Source of the DNA: Janthinobacterium lividum
Lineage (GTDB): Bacteria > Pseudomonadota > Gammaproteobacteria > Burkholderiales > Burkholderiaceae_D
Length of the DNA stretch: 64,000 nt
Direction of reading: 5' to 3'
NCBI RefSeq assembly: GCF_023509035.1
Contig: NZ_CP075583.1
Coordinates: 2,666,001 to 2,730,000, forward strand
Shown here: positions 1 to 8,301 of the stretch, one piece after another
How the letters are laid out: every line of letters begins with the position of its first letter
Position numbering within the stretch: position 1 is the first letter of the stretch
Position numbers and translations under genes: made by a program
Notes under the pieces: generated by a model
The model's database searches: none
What the model was told of the DNA's origin: nothing
Seen by the model: the letters and a program-made list of their open reading frames with translations, nothing else

Positions 1-18
1 ATCCCGAGCTGAACGGAT

Positions 19-48
19 AAAAAAACAGCCGGCGCAAGGGCCGGCTGT
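19..48 (-). terminator. Rho-independent terminator of the CopZ-like gene
   Basis: A perfect 9-bp stem (25-33 with 40-48) closes a 6-nt loop. On the minus strand it is followed by a run of seven T (positions 25 down to 19). It lies 20 bp past the stop codon of the minus-strand heavy-metal-binding gene. Confidence 0.85.
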
Positions 49-67
49 CTTGGTGCTGCTGAGGCTG

Positions 68-268
68 TTACTGGGCGCTGGTAACGGGGTAGCCCGCTTC
101 CACGATGGCGGCGCTGATGGCGCCCAGGTCAGCGGACGACTCCACCGTGACGCGCTTGCTGGCCAGGTCGATCTGCACCTGGGCTTGCGGATCGATGCCT
201 TGCACCGCTTTAGTGACCGAGCCGACGCAATGGCCGCAGCTCATGTTTTCAACTTGTAACTGATACAT
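68..268 (-). CDS. Heavy-metal-associated domain protein, CopZ-like copper chaperone
   Basis: A 66-residue protein consisting of a single HMA (ferredoxin-like) domain. The metal-binding motif MSCGHC near the N-terminus supplies Cys11 and Cys14, the soft-metal ligands of the family. Such proteins bind Cu(I) or similar ions in the cytosol and hand them to a P-type ATPase. The ATG at 268 is chosen because AAGGAG stands 7 nt upstream; a longer reading begins at 301 but adds 11 residues unlike the family. No copper ATPase lies nearby, so the partner is outside the window. Metal identity is inferred from the family. Confidence 0.88.
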   Translation of the reverse strand: MYQLQVENMSCGHCVGSVTKAVQGIDPQAQVQIDLASKRVTVESSADLGAISAAIVEAGYPVTSAQ

Positions 269-350
269 GCAAGCACTCCTTGAATGATTAAGTGCTTCCA
301 CCGTAAGCCTTCCCCCGATGGTAAGGTCAAGGGGAAAGCTGCCGTGCGTA

Positions 351-1292
351 TCAATTCAGCAGGAAATCGGCGGCTTGCATGGGCGGCGGCACGTTCTCAT
401 CCTGCACGGATTCGCGCAAGCTGATTTCGATGGCGCGGCACATGGCCGACAGGGGCAGGTCGTTGGCATCTTCGCCGAATGGTTCCTCGATCTCGTCGCC
501 CAGGGCATCGAGGCCAAAGAAGGTATAGGCGACGATGGCGACGACGAAGGGCGTCATGAAGCCCAGCGAATCGACCAGGCCGAAGGGCAGCAGGAAACAG
601 TACAGATAGGCCGTGCGGTGCAGCAGCAGGGAGTAGGAGAAGGGGATCGGCGTGCTGCGGATGCGTTCGCACGAGGCGCCTGCGCCCACCATGGCCGAGA
701 CCGTGTTATCGATCTGCGTGGCAAGGATGCTGTCGATGCGGCCTTGCCGGACGCAATCGGCCAGGTCATGGCCCATCTGCAGCATCAGGTAGTCGGACGG
801 GTTCGCCGCCTTGCAGGCCGCTTCCCATTCGGCCGGGCGCAGCAGCGGCTGCAAGTCGGCCGGTCCGCGCGTGTCGCGCAGCTGGTGGCGCAGCGCGTGG
901 CAAAAGGCGATGGTGCGGTAAATCATGCGCACGCGTACATCTTCCAGGCCCAGCCTGGCGTGGGCAGGCGTGTCGCTGCGTATCATCGTCTGGCACTGGC
1001 GCGAGAAATTACGGCTGCGCAAGACCAGTTCACCCCACAGCTTGCGCGCTTCCCAGTAGCGGTCGTAGGCGGCCGTGTTGCGAAAGCCCAGGAAGATGGC
1101 CAGCGGCAAGCCGATCAGGGTAAACGGGATGGTGGTGAGGATGACCTTGTGGTCGAACAGGGTGCCGTGGCACCAGGTGACGAGGGTGGCGATCAGGGTA
1201 TTGACGATGAGCGTGGTGCGGATGCGCGGCAGGACGGAGCCGCGCACCACGAGGAACAGCCGCAGCGCCGACGGACGCTCGCGCACGATCAT
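351..1292 (-). CDS. Bestrophin-family (UPF0187) anion channel-like membrane protein
   Basis: A 313-residue membrane protein of the bacterial bestrophin family, whose members form pentameric anion or cation channels in the inner membrane. Visible hallmarks are the N-terminal first-helix region, the FRNTAAYDRYWEARKLWGEL block typical of the family at about residues 70-90, and late hydrophobic helices ending in an acidic stretch (GDEIEEPFG) that matches the family's conserved C-terminal acidic motif. The ATG at 1292 has a GGGAG ribosome site; an upstream in-frame ATG at 1385 would add a 31-residue proline-rich extension and is less likely. It stands alone, with a terminator-like hairpin upstream. 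Confidence 0.85.
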   Translation of the reverse strand: MIVRERPSALRLFLVVRGSVLPRIRTTLIVNTLIATLVTWCHGTLFDHKVILTTIPFTLIGLPLAIFLGFRNTAAYDRYWEARKLWGELVLRSRNFSRQCQTMIRSDTPAHARLGLEDVRVRMIYRTIAFCHALRHQLRDTRGPADLQPLLRPAEWEAACKAANPSDYLMLQMGHDLADCVRQGRIDSILATQIDNTVSAMVGAGASCERIRSTPIPFSYSLLLHRTAYLYCFLLPFGLVDSLGFMTPFVVAIVAYTFFGLDALGDEIEEPFGEDANDLPLSAMCRAIEISLRESVQDENVPPPMQAADFLLN

Positions 1293-1380
1293 GCTGTGCT
1301 CCCTGCCGGGGGCTGGGCTGGCGGGGAGAGGCGCGTCCGGTGACTGGTAAGAGGGGAAAGACAGAGTGGCAATTGCCGGG

Positions 1381-1408
1381 AACAAAAAGCCCGCGATGTA
1401 TGCGGGCT
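1381..1408 (-). terminator. Hairpin terminator, minus strand
   Basis: A 7-bp stem (1388-1394 with 1402-1408) is followed on the minus strand by a T-rich tail (1387 down to 1384 all T). It lies about 130 bp downstream of the YidD-like gene and upstream of the bestrophin gene, and would separate the two transcripts. The rest of 1293-1534 shows nothing else I can name. Confidence 0.6.
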
Positions 1409-1534
1409 GAGCTGGGTGTGCATGGGAAGCAATGTAGGGGAGACGGCTTGAGTATAGGCCGCAGACCCATATCCGGCCAATTCACAGTGGCGATAGGTAT
1501 TATTAATTCTATGAATGAATATTTCATTTGCAAC

Positions 1535-1996
1535 TTAAATCCATGTACTCACTAAAATTACTGTCTCTTTTTTTCGTCTGGGCCAGTCGCAATTGAGCAA
1601 GTCGCATGGCTCGCAGGAACAATGCTGGCAGTCCGGCGAGGGAATGTCGCAATCGCAAAATCCCGCCTGCGCCAGATGTCTGCCGCTACGGCGGCCAAGC
1701 TGCTGCAACGCCTGATGCTGGCGATGTCGCTCGCCACAGGCGCGCAGGCGGCGTTGTAATAATGGCAGGCCTACGCGCAAGCCATGCCGCCCGATGACGC
1801 GGCGGCCGTAGGCGGAGCAGCTGTCTCTTCCCGTCAGCACGCGGTAGGCGCACGTAAAGCCTTTCCATGGGGACAGGAAGCGCTGGTAGGCGCGAATGGC
1901 CCACAGGGCCAGGTGTTTGCCACAGGTATCGAGCGTGAGAATGATGAATCCTTTGCAATTGTCGTAAAGCAGTGGTTCGAGCATACTGCATAACAT
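1535..1996 (-). CDS. YidD-like membrane protein insertion efficiency factor
   Basis: The central part carries the YidD signature: an amphipathic helix (AIRAYQRFLSPWKGF) followed by a Cys-containing segment with SCSAYGRRVIGRHG. YidD proteins sit on the inner membrane near YidC and assist insertion. The C-terminus has an unusual Cys-rich tail (CDCDIPSPDCQHCSCEPCD) seen in a longer subfamily. The start is uncertain. In-frame ATGs at 1996 and 1984 lack a clear ribosome site, whereas an ATT codon at 1942-1940 has AAAGGA exactly 6 nt upstream and would begin the protein at LTLDTCGKHLAL, closer to family length. It is not beside rpmH-rnpA-yidC, so it may be a second copy. Confidence 0.62.
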   Translation of the reverse strand: MLCSMLEPLLYDNCKGFIILTLDTCGKHLALWAIRAYQRFLSPWKGFTCAYRVLTGRDSCSAYGRRVIGRHGLRVGLPLLQRRLRACGERHRQHQALQQLGRRSGRHLAQAGFCDCDIPSPDCQHCSCEPCDLLNCDWPRRKKETVILVSTWI

Positions 1997-2165
1997 TGGG
2001 CCAGCATGAATTATCAGTGTGACAAATGAAGAGAATTGTGCAGCTTGCGTCTGTTAGGCTAAATGAGCTTTTTGGAAATATTTCCCAAGGCAAAATACTT
2101 CATCCCGATAGCCGCCGCCAGGGGAGCGACCAAGCTTGTTTATCCTTCCTGTGAAAGTGATCTGC

Positions 2166-3848
2166 ATGTTTAAAGTTTCCAGCATCTGCCTCGCCACCCT
2201 GATCCTGTTGCAAGCCCCTGCCGGCTGGGCCGGCGAACCCGCTCCACTAAGCCAGCGGCATCAAGCGCTGGCCGCGCAGATCGATGCCTGCATCGCTCCC
2301 TATTACAAGTCTACGGAACCGGGCGCCGTCGTCATCGTCGTCAAGGATGGCCAGCCCCTGTTGCGCAAGGCGTATGGCCTGGCCAGTGTGCAGGATGGCC
2401 AGCCGTTGACGCCGGACATGTCGCTGCGCCTGGGTTCCATTTCCAAGCAATTCACGGCCGTCGCCATCCTGCTGCTGGCCGACCAGGGCAAGCTGGCCAT
2501 CACCGATGACATCACGAAGTTCCTGCCCGACTATCCGACTCACGGCAAGAAAATCACGATCGAGCAGTTGCTCGCGCACACGTCCGGCATCCACGACTAC
2601 ACGGTCAAGCCTGAATTCGTGCCTAACAGTACGAAAGACCTGAGCGTGGCGCAGATGATCGATTTCTTCAAGAACGATCCGCTCGATTTTGAACCGGGCA
2701 CGCAGTGGCGCTACAGCAGCTCCGGCTATTTCCTGCTGGGCTCTATCATCGAAAAGGCAGCGGGCCAGCCGTATGCCACTTTCATGGAACAGCAGATATT
2801 TGTGCCGCTGGGCATGAACGACACGGCATATGAAGGCCACGAGCGCCGGCCAGCCAAGCGCGCGGCCGGGCATATCCGTTCGGGCGAGGCCTATGTGCCG
2901 AACCTGCCCCTGAGCATGACGCAGCCGTATGCGGCCGGCGCGCTCGTTTCCACCGTGGACGACCTGGCGCGCTGGGACGCGGCCATCTCCGACGGCAAGC
3001 TGCTCAAGGCGGACACCTGGCAACAGGCATTCACGCAGGCCAAGCTGAACGACGGCAAGCCGAGCCGCTCCGGCTTGGGCTGGAAAGTGGGCACCTGGCA
3101 AGGCACGCCCATCATCCACCATAGCGGCGGCATCAATGGTTTTTCCACGTTTGCGATGCGTTTGCCGAAGGAGAAAGTGTATGTGGCCGTGCTGGAAAAC
3201 TCGGATACGGGCCTGGTCGATCCCGATGTGGTAGCGCGCAAGGCGGCTGCTGTCGCCGTCGGCCGGCCCTATCCCGAGATCAAGGTCATCACGCTCAAGC
3301 CCGCCATCCTCGATGCGTACGCGGGCGTGTATGCCATCAACGACAAGGCCGGCTATACGATCCGTAACTTCGAGGGCAACTTGCTGCTGCAACGCACGGG
3401 CCGTCCCGCACAGCGCATGCTGGCATACTCGCCAAATGGCTTCCTGATTGAAAATACGCTCACCACAGCCGAATTTGAGCGGGGACCGAAGGGCGAGGCG
3501 CAGCTGATCCTCAATGACGGCGGCGAATCGAAGACGGTGCACGAACGCGCCAGCGCCGCCAAGCCAGTGCGTACGGTGGTCGCCATGACGACGGCGCAAT
3601 TCGATGCCTACGTGGGCAGGTATGCGCTGGCGCCCGAAGTCTATCTGGAAGTGACGCGCGAAGGCGACAAGTTCTTTGCCCAGGTGACGGGTTTCCGCAA
3701 GCTGGCCATGCTGCCGATGAGTGATACGGCTTTCTTCTCGAATGAAGTCGATGCGGAAGTGCGTTTCAGCAAGGATGCCAATGGCAAGACCGAGCAGCTG
3801 GTATTGCGCCAGGAAGGGCAGGACATGCCGGCCAAAAGGGTGAACTGA
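2166..3848 (+). CDS. Secreted serine hydrolase, beta-lactamase class C / PBP4*-like family
   Basis: A 560-residue exported protein with a signal peptide (residues about 1-22, ending in AGWAG). The N-terminal two-thirds is a serine beta-lactamase-like fold: catalytic S91-I-S-K94, the Tyr motif YSSSGYF near residue 180, and a HxGG-type motif (HHSGGINGF) near residue 320. The C-terminal 200 residues are a separate beta-rich region as in many esterase/D-aminopeptidase relatives. Members hydrolyse esters or peptides in the periplasm; the substrate cannot be read from sequence. The ATG at 2166 is preferred to an upstream TTG at 2136 because it begins directly with the signal peptide. It is monocistronic, with no beta-lactamase regulator nearby. 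Confidence 0.85.
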   Translation: MFKVSSICLATLILLQAPAGWAGEPAPLSQRHQALAAQIDACIAPYYKSTEPGAVVIVVKDGQPLLRKAYGLASVQDGQPLTPDMSLRLGSISKQFTAVAILLLADQGKLAITDDITKFLPDYPTHGKKITIEQLLAHTSGIHDYTVKPEFVPNSTKDLSVAQMIDFFKNDPLDFEPGTQWRYSSSGYFLLGSIIEKAAGQPYATFMEQQIFVPLGMNDTAYEGHERRPAKRAAGHIRSGEAYVPNLPLSMTQPYAAGALVSTVDDLARWDAAISDGKLLKADTWQQAFTQAKLNDGKPSRSGLGWKVGTWQGTPIIHHSGGINGFSTFAMRLPKEKVYVAVLENSDTGLVDPDVVARKAAAVAVGRPYPEIKVITLKPAILDAYAGVYAINDKAGYTIRNFEGNLLLQRTGRPAQRMLAYSPNGFLIENTLTTAEFERGPKGEAQLILNDGGESKTVHERASAAKPVRTVVAMTTAQFDAYVGRYALAPEVYLEVTREGDKFFAQVTGFRKLAMLPMSDTAFFSNEVDAEVRFSKDANGKTEQLVLRQEGQDMPAKRVN

Positions 3849-3886
3849 TGTGTGCAGGCCGGCTTGCGCGCAGGCGCCAAGCCGGC

Positions 3887-4561
3887 CTACGCCGACATGG
3901 CTCGCCAGCCATACCAGCCGAACGCCGCCACCCATGCCAGCAAGATCGCCAGTCCCGGCAGCAACAGCCATTTTGCTGCCGTCTCTTCCCACGACACATA
4001 GGGCTTGCCGCCGCGCGCGATGGCCAGTAGCGCCTGTCCTCCGTTCAGGCCGGCAAACGGCAGCAGGTTGAAGGCGCACATTTTCAATGAGAACAGGGCG
4101 AACACCAGCGCAAAGCCGTGCGTACGGGCAAACGTTTCCCATTCACCCAGCAATTCCTGCGCCGTCGACAACGGTGCCAGCGCACCGCGGATGATTTGTC
4201 CGAAAGCCGCGACAAAGCGCTCCCAGCCCGAGGCTCCCATGATGCCCAGCGACAAGGCCAGCAAGACGACCACGCCGCTCAGCGGCAACACGAGTTGCTT
4301 CCACAGCGGCTGGAAATTGTAGGCGTCAAGGCAGGGGGCGTCGTCATACAGCGTTTCCTCGCGCGTATCCTTCAACGCCACATTGCCGGCCAGGGGTAGC
4401 AGCTTGACCTTCATTTTTCCCAGCGTCAGCAAGGTCGGTCCCACGCCGTAGCTGACGCTGCGCACGGTGATGCCCAATGCGCGAGCGCACACGGCCATGA
4501 CGGAAATGTGGATGAACATGAAAAGGATAAGGCAGAGCAGCAACTGAATGGCGGGATGCAT
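3887..4561 (-). CDS. Site-2-protease (M50)-like membrane protein lacking the zinc motif
   Basis: A 224-residue polytopic membrane protein. The first helix (LILFMFIHISVMAVCARALG) aligns by position with the HExxH helix of RseP/SpoIVFB proteases, and the last third has NLLPFAGLNGGQALL where active enzymes have NxxPxPxLDGG. Both catalytic elements are altered: HISVM replaces HExxH, and LNGG replaces LDGG. I therefore infer a catalytically dead member that may bind partners or substrates. A short non-helical insert (residues about 45-80) lies between them, as in small M50 proteins. Family assignment is my own pattern match and moderately sure. Confidence 0.55.
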   Translation of the reverse strand: MHPAIQLLLCLILFMFIHISVMAVCARALGITVRSVSYGVGPTLLTLGKMKVKLLPLAGNVALKDTREETLYDDAPCLDAYNFQPLWKQLVLPLSGVVVLLALSLGIMGASGWERFVAAFGQIIRGALAPLSTAQELLGEWETFARTHGFALVFALFSLKMCAFNLLPFAGLNGGQALLAIARGGKPYVSWEETAAKWLLLPGLAILLAWVAAFGWYGWRAMSA

Positions 4562-4631
4562 AGTGCGAAGTGTTCAGGAAGAAAGAGAGCGGTATTAGAA
4601 CATGTCGTAGGGGAAAGGCGCGCACATGAAA

Positions 4632-4665
4632 AAAGCCCCGCCTGCAGCAGTGCAGGCGGGGCTTT
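4632..4665 (-). terminator. Strong rho-independent terminator of the PhoH gene
   Basis: A perfect 15-bp stem (4632-4646 with 4651-4665) with a 4-nt loop, and six consecutive T in the minus direction. It sits 36 bp beyond the stop of the minus-strand phoH-like gene. Confidence 0.9.
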
Positions 4666-4700
4666 CTGATATTGAGGCGGCTGTTGCCGCCGGGTAAAAC

Positions 4701-6506
4701 TTACAGCACTTCGCTGGCGTGATCGGCCAGGCGCGAACGCTCGCCGCGGGCCAGGGTGACGTGGCCGCTGTGGGTCCAGCCCTTGAAGCGGTCGACCACG
4801 TAAGTCAGGCCGCTCGAGCCTTCCGTCAGGTACGGCGTGTCGATCTGCGCGATGTTGCCCAGGCACAGGATCTTCGTGCCGGGACCGGCGCGCGTGACCA
4901 GGGTCTTGACTTGTTTCGGCGTCAAGTTTTGCGCTTCATCGATGATGAGGAACTTGTTCACGAACGTGCGGCCGCGCATGAAGTTGAGCGACTTGATCTT
5001 GATACGCGAGCGGATCAGGTCTTGCGTTGCCGCACGGCCCCATTCGCCGCCATCGGAGTCGGACTTGTTCAGCACTTCCAGGTTGTCGTCGAAGGCGCCC
5101 ATCCACGGCGACATCTTTTCTTCTTCCGTGCCTGGCAGGAAACCGATGTCTTCGCCCACCGGCACCGTGACGCGGGTAACGATGATTTCGTTGTAGAGCT
5201 TGGTTTCCAGAACTTGCGCCAGGCCGGCGGCCAGGGCCAGCAGGGTCTTGCCGGTACCGGCCTGGCCCAGCAGGGTGACGAAGTCGCATTCCGGATTCAT
5301 CAGCAAGTTCAGCGCGAAGTTCTGCTCGCGGTTGCGTGCCGTCACGCCCCATACATTGTTCTTCGTGTGGCTGAAGTCGCGCAGGGTTTGCAGCACGGCC
5401 GTCTTGCCGTTGATCTGTTTGACCTGGCCGTAGAATGGCGTTTCGCCGTTTTTCGGTTCCAGGTAGATGAACTGGTTGACCAGCAGCGATGGAATGAACG
5501 GGCCCGTCACGCGGTAGAAGGTGGAGCTATAGCCGTTCTTGCTTTCCTGCCACGACTCCATGTCCTTGCCGTGCTTGTTCCAGAAGTCGTCCGGCAATTG
5601 CACGATGCCCGAGTACAGCAAGTCCGTGTCTTCCAGCACATGGTCGTTGAAGTAATCTTCGGCTGGCAAGCCCAGGGCGCGCGCCTTGATGCGCATGTTG
5701 ATGTCTTTCGACACCAGCACAACGGGGCGGCCTTCCTGTTCCGACTCGAGCGAGCGCACGACGGCGAGGATCTGGTTGTCCGCCTTGCCCACTGGCAAGC
5801 CAGCCGGCAAGTCGGCGCTTTGCAGACGCGTCTGGAAGAACAGACGGCCCTTGGCGTCCTTGTTGCCCAGCTTGGACAGCAAGATGCCGTGTTCGATGGC
5901 GTCGTCATCCGTATTGCTGATCAGGGCGTCGAGCGTGCGCGAGACCTGGCGTGCATTGCGCGCCACTTCCGTCATGCCCTTTTTATGGTTGTCCAGCTCT
6001 TCCAGCGTCATCATCGGCAGGTACACATCGTGTTCCTCGAAGCGGAACAGTGACGATGGATCGTGCATCAGCACGTTGGTGTCGAGCACGAACAACTTGC
6101 TGATGCCGCGCTGGTCGGCGGCGCGGCTGGCGGACGACTTGAGTTGCACTTCCACAGCCTTGTGCTTGGCCGGGTGTGGCTGCTCGGCTTGCTTGACGGG
6201 CTTGATCGGCGTGACCTTGCCTTTTGCCGCCGGCTTGGCTTTCGCTGCAACAACAGGTGCGGCGGCGGGGACTGCCGCAACCGGCGCCGGTGCAGGCTTG
6301 GCGACCATCAGGGCGGCCACTTGCTTGATCTTCGTGGCCGCATTGCGGACCGGCTTGGCAACTTCGGCGAGCGCCGCTTCGATAATTGGTGCAGCCACTT
6401 TCTTGGCTGCCGGGGTTTTGGTGGCCGGGCGCGCTGCGCCTGCGCTTGGGTAATCTTGGGTGGCCAGGATGGTGGCTGGCTTGCTCGGTAATTTTGGCAG
6501 TGGCAT
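4701..6506 (-). CDS. PIN-domain plus PhoH ATPase protein (PhoH2/YlaK type)
   Basis: A 601-residue cytosolic protein. Residues 1 to about 130 are an Ala/Lys/Pro-rich low-complexity arm. A PIN RNase domain follows, starting KLFVLDTNVLMHDP with its acidic metal ligands. The C-terminal half is a PhoH ATPase with Walker A GQAGTGKTLLALAAG and Walker B-like FLIIDEAQN. PhoH2 proteins act as RNA helicase-RNases. Start: the ATG at 6506 gives MPLPKLPSKPATIL, typical of betaproteobacterial homologues; a longer reading from 6569 would add unrelated residues. It has its own terminator. The upstream intergenic region carries no clear promoter that I can defend. Confidence 0.88.
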   Translation of the reverse strand: MPLPKLPSKPATILATQDYPSAGAARPATKTPAAKKVAAPIIEAALAEVAKPVRNAATKIKQVAALMVAKPAPAPVAAVPAAAPVVAAKAKPAAKGKVTPIKPVKQAEQPHPAKHKAVEVQLKSSASRAADQRGISKLFVLDTNVLMHDPSSLFRFEEHDVYLPMMTLEELDNHKKGMTEVARNARQVSRTLDALISNTDDDAIEHGILLSKLGNKDAKGRLFFQTRLQSADLPAGLPVGKADNQILAVVRSLESEQEGRPVVLVSKDINMRIKARALGLPAEDYFNDHVLEDTDLLYSGIVQLPDDFWNKHGKDMESWQESKNGYSSTFYRVTGPFIPSLLVNQFIYLEPKNGETPFYGQVKQINGKTAVLQTLRDFSHTKNNVWGVTARNREQNFALNLLMNPECDFVTLLGQAGTGKTLLALAAGLAQVLETKLYNEIIVTRVTVPVGEDIGFLPGTEEEKMSPWMGAFDDNLEVLNKSDSDGGEWGRAATQDLIRSRIKIKSLNFMRGRTFVNKFLIIDEAQNLTPKQVKTLVTRAGPGTKILCLGNIAQIDTPYLTEGSSGLTYVVDRFKGWTHSGHVTLARGERSRLADHASEVL

Positions 6507-6795
6507 CAGGATCTCAATCAAAAAATTTCTGGAATGAATCGCCCATGGGCAGCCAGCTTCTGGCGGCACTTCTCATGGGGTGGATGCGGGGGAACAACAG
6601 TGCTACAGGACGAGTAACTGCCGGAAGGCCGGCAGCATGGCCGGTCATGGATGCCATCAGCGGGCTACAGGCCCGCCTGGCGGAGTGGATGGAGGCGCTT
6701 CGTTGACTCAAAATGGCGATAGGTACCGTGAACTGAACTGCGGTTGAACTAAGCTCGCTGGAAGCCGGCAACGCGCATTGGATCAAAACAGACGA
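6507..6795. other. Intergenic region with one hairpin, no gene seen
   Basis: No convincing coding sequence. A 7-bp perfect stem with a 4-nt loop lies at 6618-6635 without a T run on either strand; it may be an RNA hairpin at the 3' end of the bcp transcript or in the phoH leader. Confidence 0.4.
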
Positions 6796-7266
6796 TCAAT
6801 TCAGATGCGCTACGAATTCCAGCACTTCTTCCACGTGAGTTGCGACCTTCACGCCTCTCCATTCTTTCACCAATCGGCCCTGGGCGTCAATCACAAACGT
6901 ACTGCGTTCGACGCCACGGACCGTCTTGCCGTACATCTGTTTCATCTTCATGACGTTAAACAGCAGGCAAACGGCTTCGTCCGGGTCGGAAATAAGCTCG
7001 AACGGCAGTTCCAGCTTGGCTTTGAAACTTTCGTGCGAGCGCAGGGAATCGCGGCTGATGCCGTAGATTTCCACGCCGGCGGCGACGAATTGCGCATAAG
7101 CATCGCGGAAGGCGATGTTTTCCGTGGTGCAGCCAGGGGTGTTGTCCTTCGGATAGAAAAACAGCACGGTGGCCTTGGCCGGGCGGCCCAGCAACTGAAA
7201 GGTCTTGCCGCTGGTCATGGCGGCGCTAAAGTCGGGTATGCTAACGAGGGATTGGCTATCAGCCAC
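6796..7266 (-). CDS. bcp: Thioredoxin-dependent peroxiredoxin, Bcp/PrxQ family
   Basis: A 156-residue AhpC/TSA-fold protein that reduces hydroperoxides in the cytosol using thioredoxin. The peroxidatic cysteine is Cys46 in TPGCTTEN, preceded by FFYPKDNTPG. The resolving cysteine that many PrxQ proteins carry five residues later is absent (Ile at that place), which suggests a 1-Cys or atypical mechanism. It begins with GTG at 7266, supported by AGGAGA 7 nt upstream. It follows the arn genes on the same strand after a 75-bp gap, so read-through from arn is not excluded. Confidence 0.9.
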   Translation of the reverse strand: MADSQSLVSIPDFSAAMTSGKTFQLLGRPAKATVLFFYPKDNTPGCTTENIAFRDAYAQFVAAGVEIYGISRDSLRSHESFKAKLELPFELISDPDEAVCLLFNVMKMKQMYGKTVRGVERSTFVIDAQGRLVKEWRGVKVATHVEEVLEFVAHLN

Positions 7267-7341
7267 AGGTTCTCTCCTGAACGGTGATCATCAGCGCTGT
7301 TTTTTAATCTGGCAACGCATCCAGGTGCAACAATACAGCAT

Positions 7342-8301
7342 TCAGGCCGCTTTGCCCTGCACAATCAGGCGTCCCGAGCGCCCGGGCAACTCATCCCAGG
7401 TGACGGGGCAAACGGGCAAGTCCGCATCTTTTATCTTTTCATAATAATCGCCCATCGCTGCAAACTGGTAGCCCTGGGCTTTCCAGCCAGCCAGCAGTTG
7501 TTCGAAAATGGGGGCGAGTTTCTGTCCTTCAAGTTCCGCATGCAAGGTATATACGTGATCGCGCGGATTGTCCGCCGTCAATGACAGGATATGCGCGGCA
7601 ACATTGCTCGTTGTGATCAGTTTGCCGTCGATTTCGCAGCCCAGCAGCTCGTCCAGGGTGGGCAGGGTAGTGGGCAATTGCACGCATTGCAGGATGGTGT
7701 TGCCGTTGCGCACGCGATGCGGGCCGTTGCCCGGATGCACCATCGCGCCGCGCGCGTCGAGCATGGCGCGGCCATCGGAGGCAAAGCGGTAGCCGGCCGT
7801 GTCGTGTTCGACAAAGGCGCTGACATTCATTTGCCAGCCGGCCGCGCCATGCGTGTGCGGCGCCACGCCAAACACCTGCTCGTAGCGGTTGGCGGCCTTG
7901 CGCATCATGTTGATGGTCCAGGCGGCGTTGCGCCTGGCCACGTTGTCTTGCCACAGGGTGTGATCCCAGGTGTGGATGCCGCACTCGAAACCGGCATCGC
8001 GCACGGCGCGCAATTGCGCCGCGCATTGCTTGCCGATATCGGGTCCCGGCAGCAAGGTGCCGTACATCAATGTTTTCAAGCCGTAGTGTTCAACCACCGA
8101 CGTGCGCGACACCTTGCTGAAAAAGCCGGGCTTCAAGGCGCGCCGCAGGGCCCAGCCCGTATGGTCGGGGCCCAGCGAAAACAGAAAGGTGGCCTTGGCC
8201 TGGTGCGCGGCCAGCATGCGCACCAGATTGCCCATGCCTTCACGGGTGCCGCGATAGGTATCGACGTCGATTTTCAGGGTCAGGAACGGCTTGCTCAACA
8301 T
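7342..8301 (-). CDS. arnD: ArnD: 4-deoxy-4-formamido-L-arabinose-phosphoundecaprenol deformylase
   Basis: A 319-residue polysaccharide-deacetylase-fold enzyme that removes the formyl group from undecaprenyl-phosphate Ara4FN on the cytosolic face, the step before flipping. The NodB-like first motif is KIDVDTYRGT (metal Asp). The second, GIHTWDHTLWQ, supplies the metal histidines. Near the middle, APHTHGAAGWQMN is characteristic of ArnD. Its ATG overlaps the preceding stop by one base (TAATG), showing translational coupling with the decarboxylase gene. It is the last gene of the arnBCAAD run. Confidence 0.92.
   Translation of the reverse strand: MLSKPFLTLKIDVDTYRGTREGMGNLVRMLAAHQAKATFLFSLGPDHTGWALRRALKPGFFSKVSRTSVVEHYGLKTLMYGTLLPGPDIGKQCAAQLRAVRDAGFECGIHTWDHTLWQDNVARRNAAWTINMMRKAANRYEQVFGVAPHTHGAAGWQMNVSAFVEHDTAGYRFASDGRAMLDARGAMVHPGNGPHRVRNGNTILQCVQLPTTLPTLDELLGCEIDGKLITTSNVAAHILSLTADNPRDHVYTLHAELEGQKLAPIFEQLLAGWKAQGYQFAAMGDYYEKIKDADLPVCPVTWDELPGRSGRLIVQGKAA

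Noticed and set aside
2247..4142. Very long minus-strand open frame opposite the serine hydrolase
   Set aside because: Composition is Arg/His/Gln-rich with no family features; it is the GC-driven antisense shadow of a well-supported gene with catalytic motifs.
6514..6786. Small minus-strand open frame between bcp and phoH
   Set aside because: No ribosome site, overlaps the phoH start, and composition is unlike a protein family.
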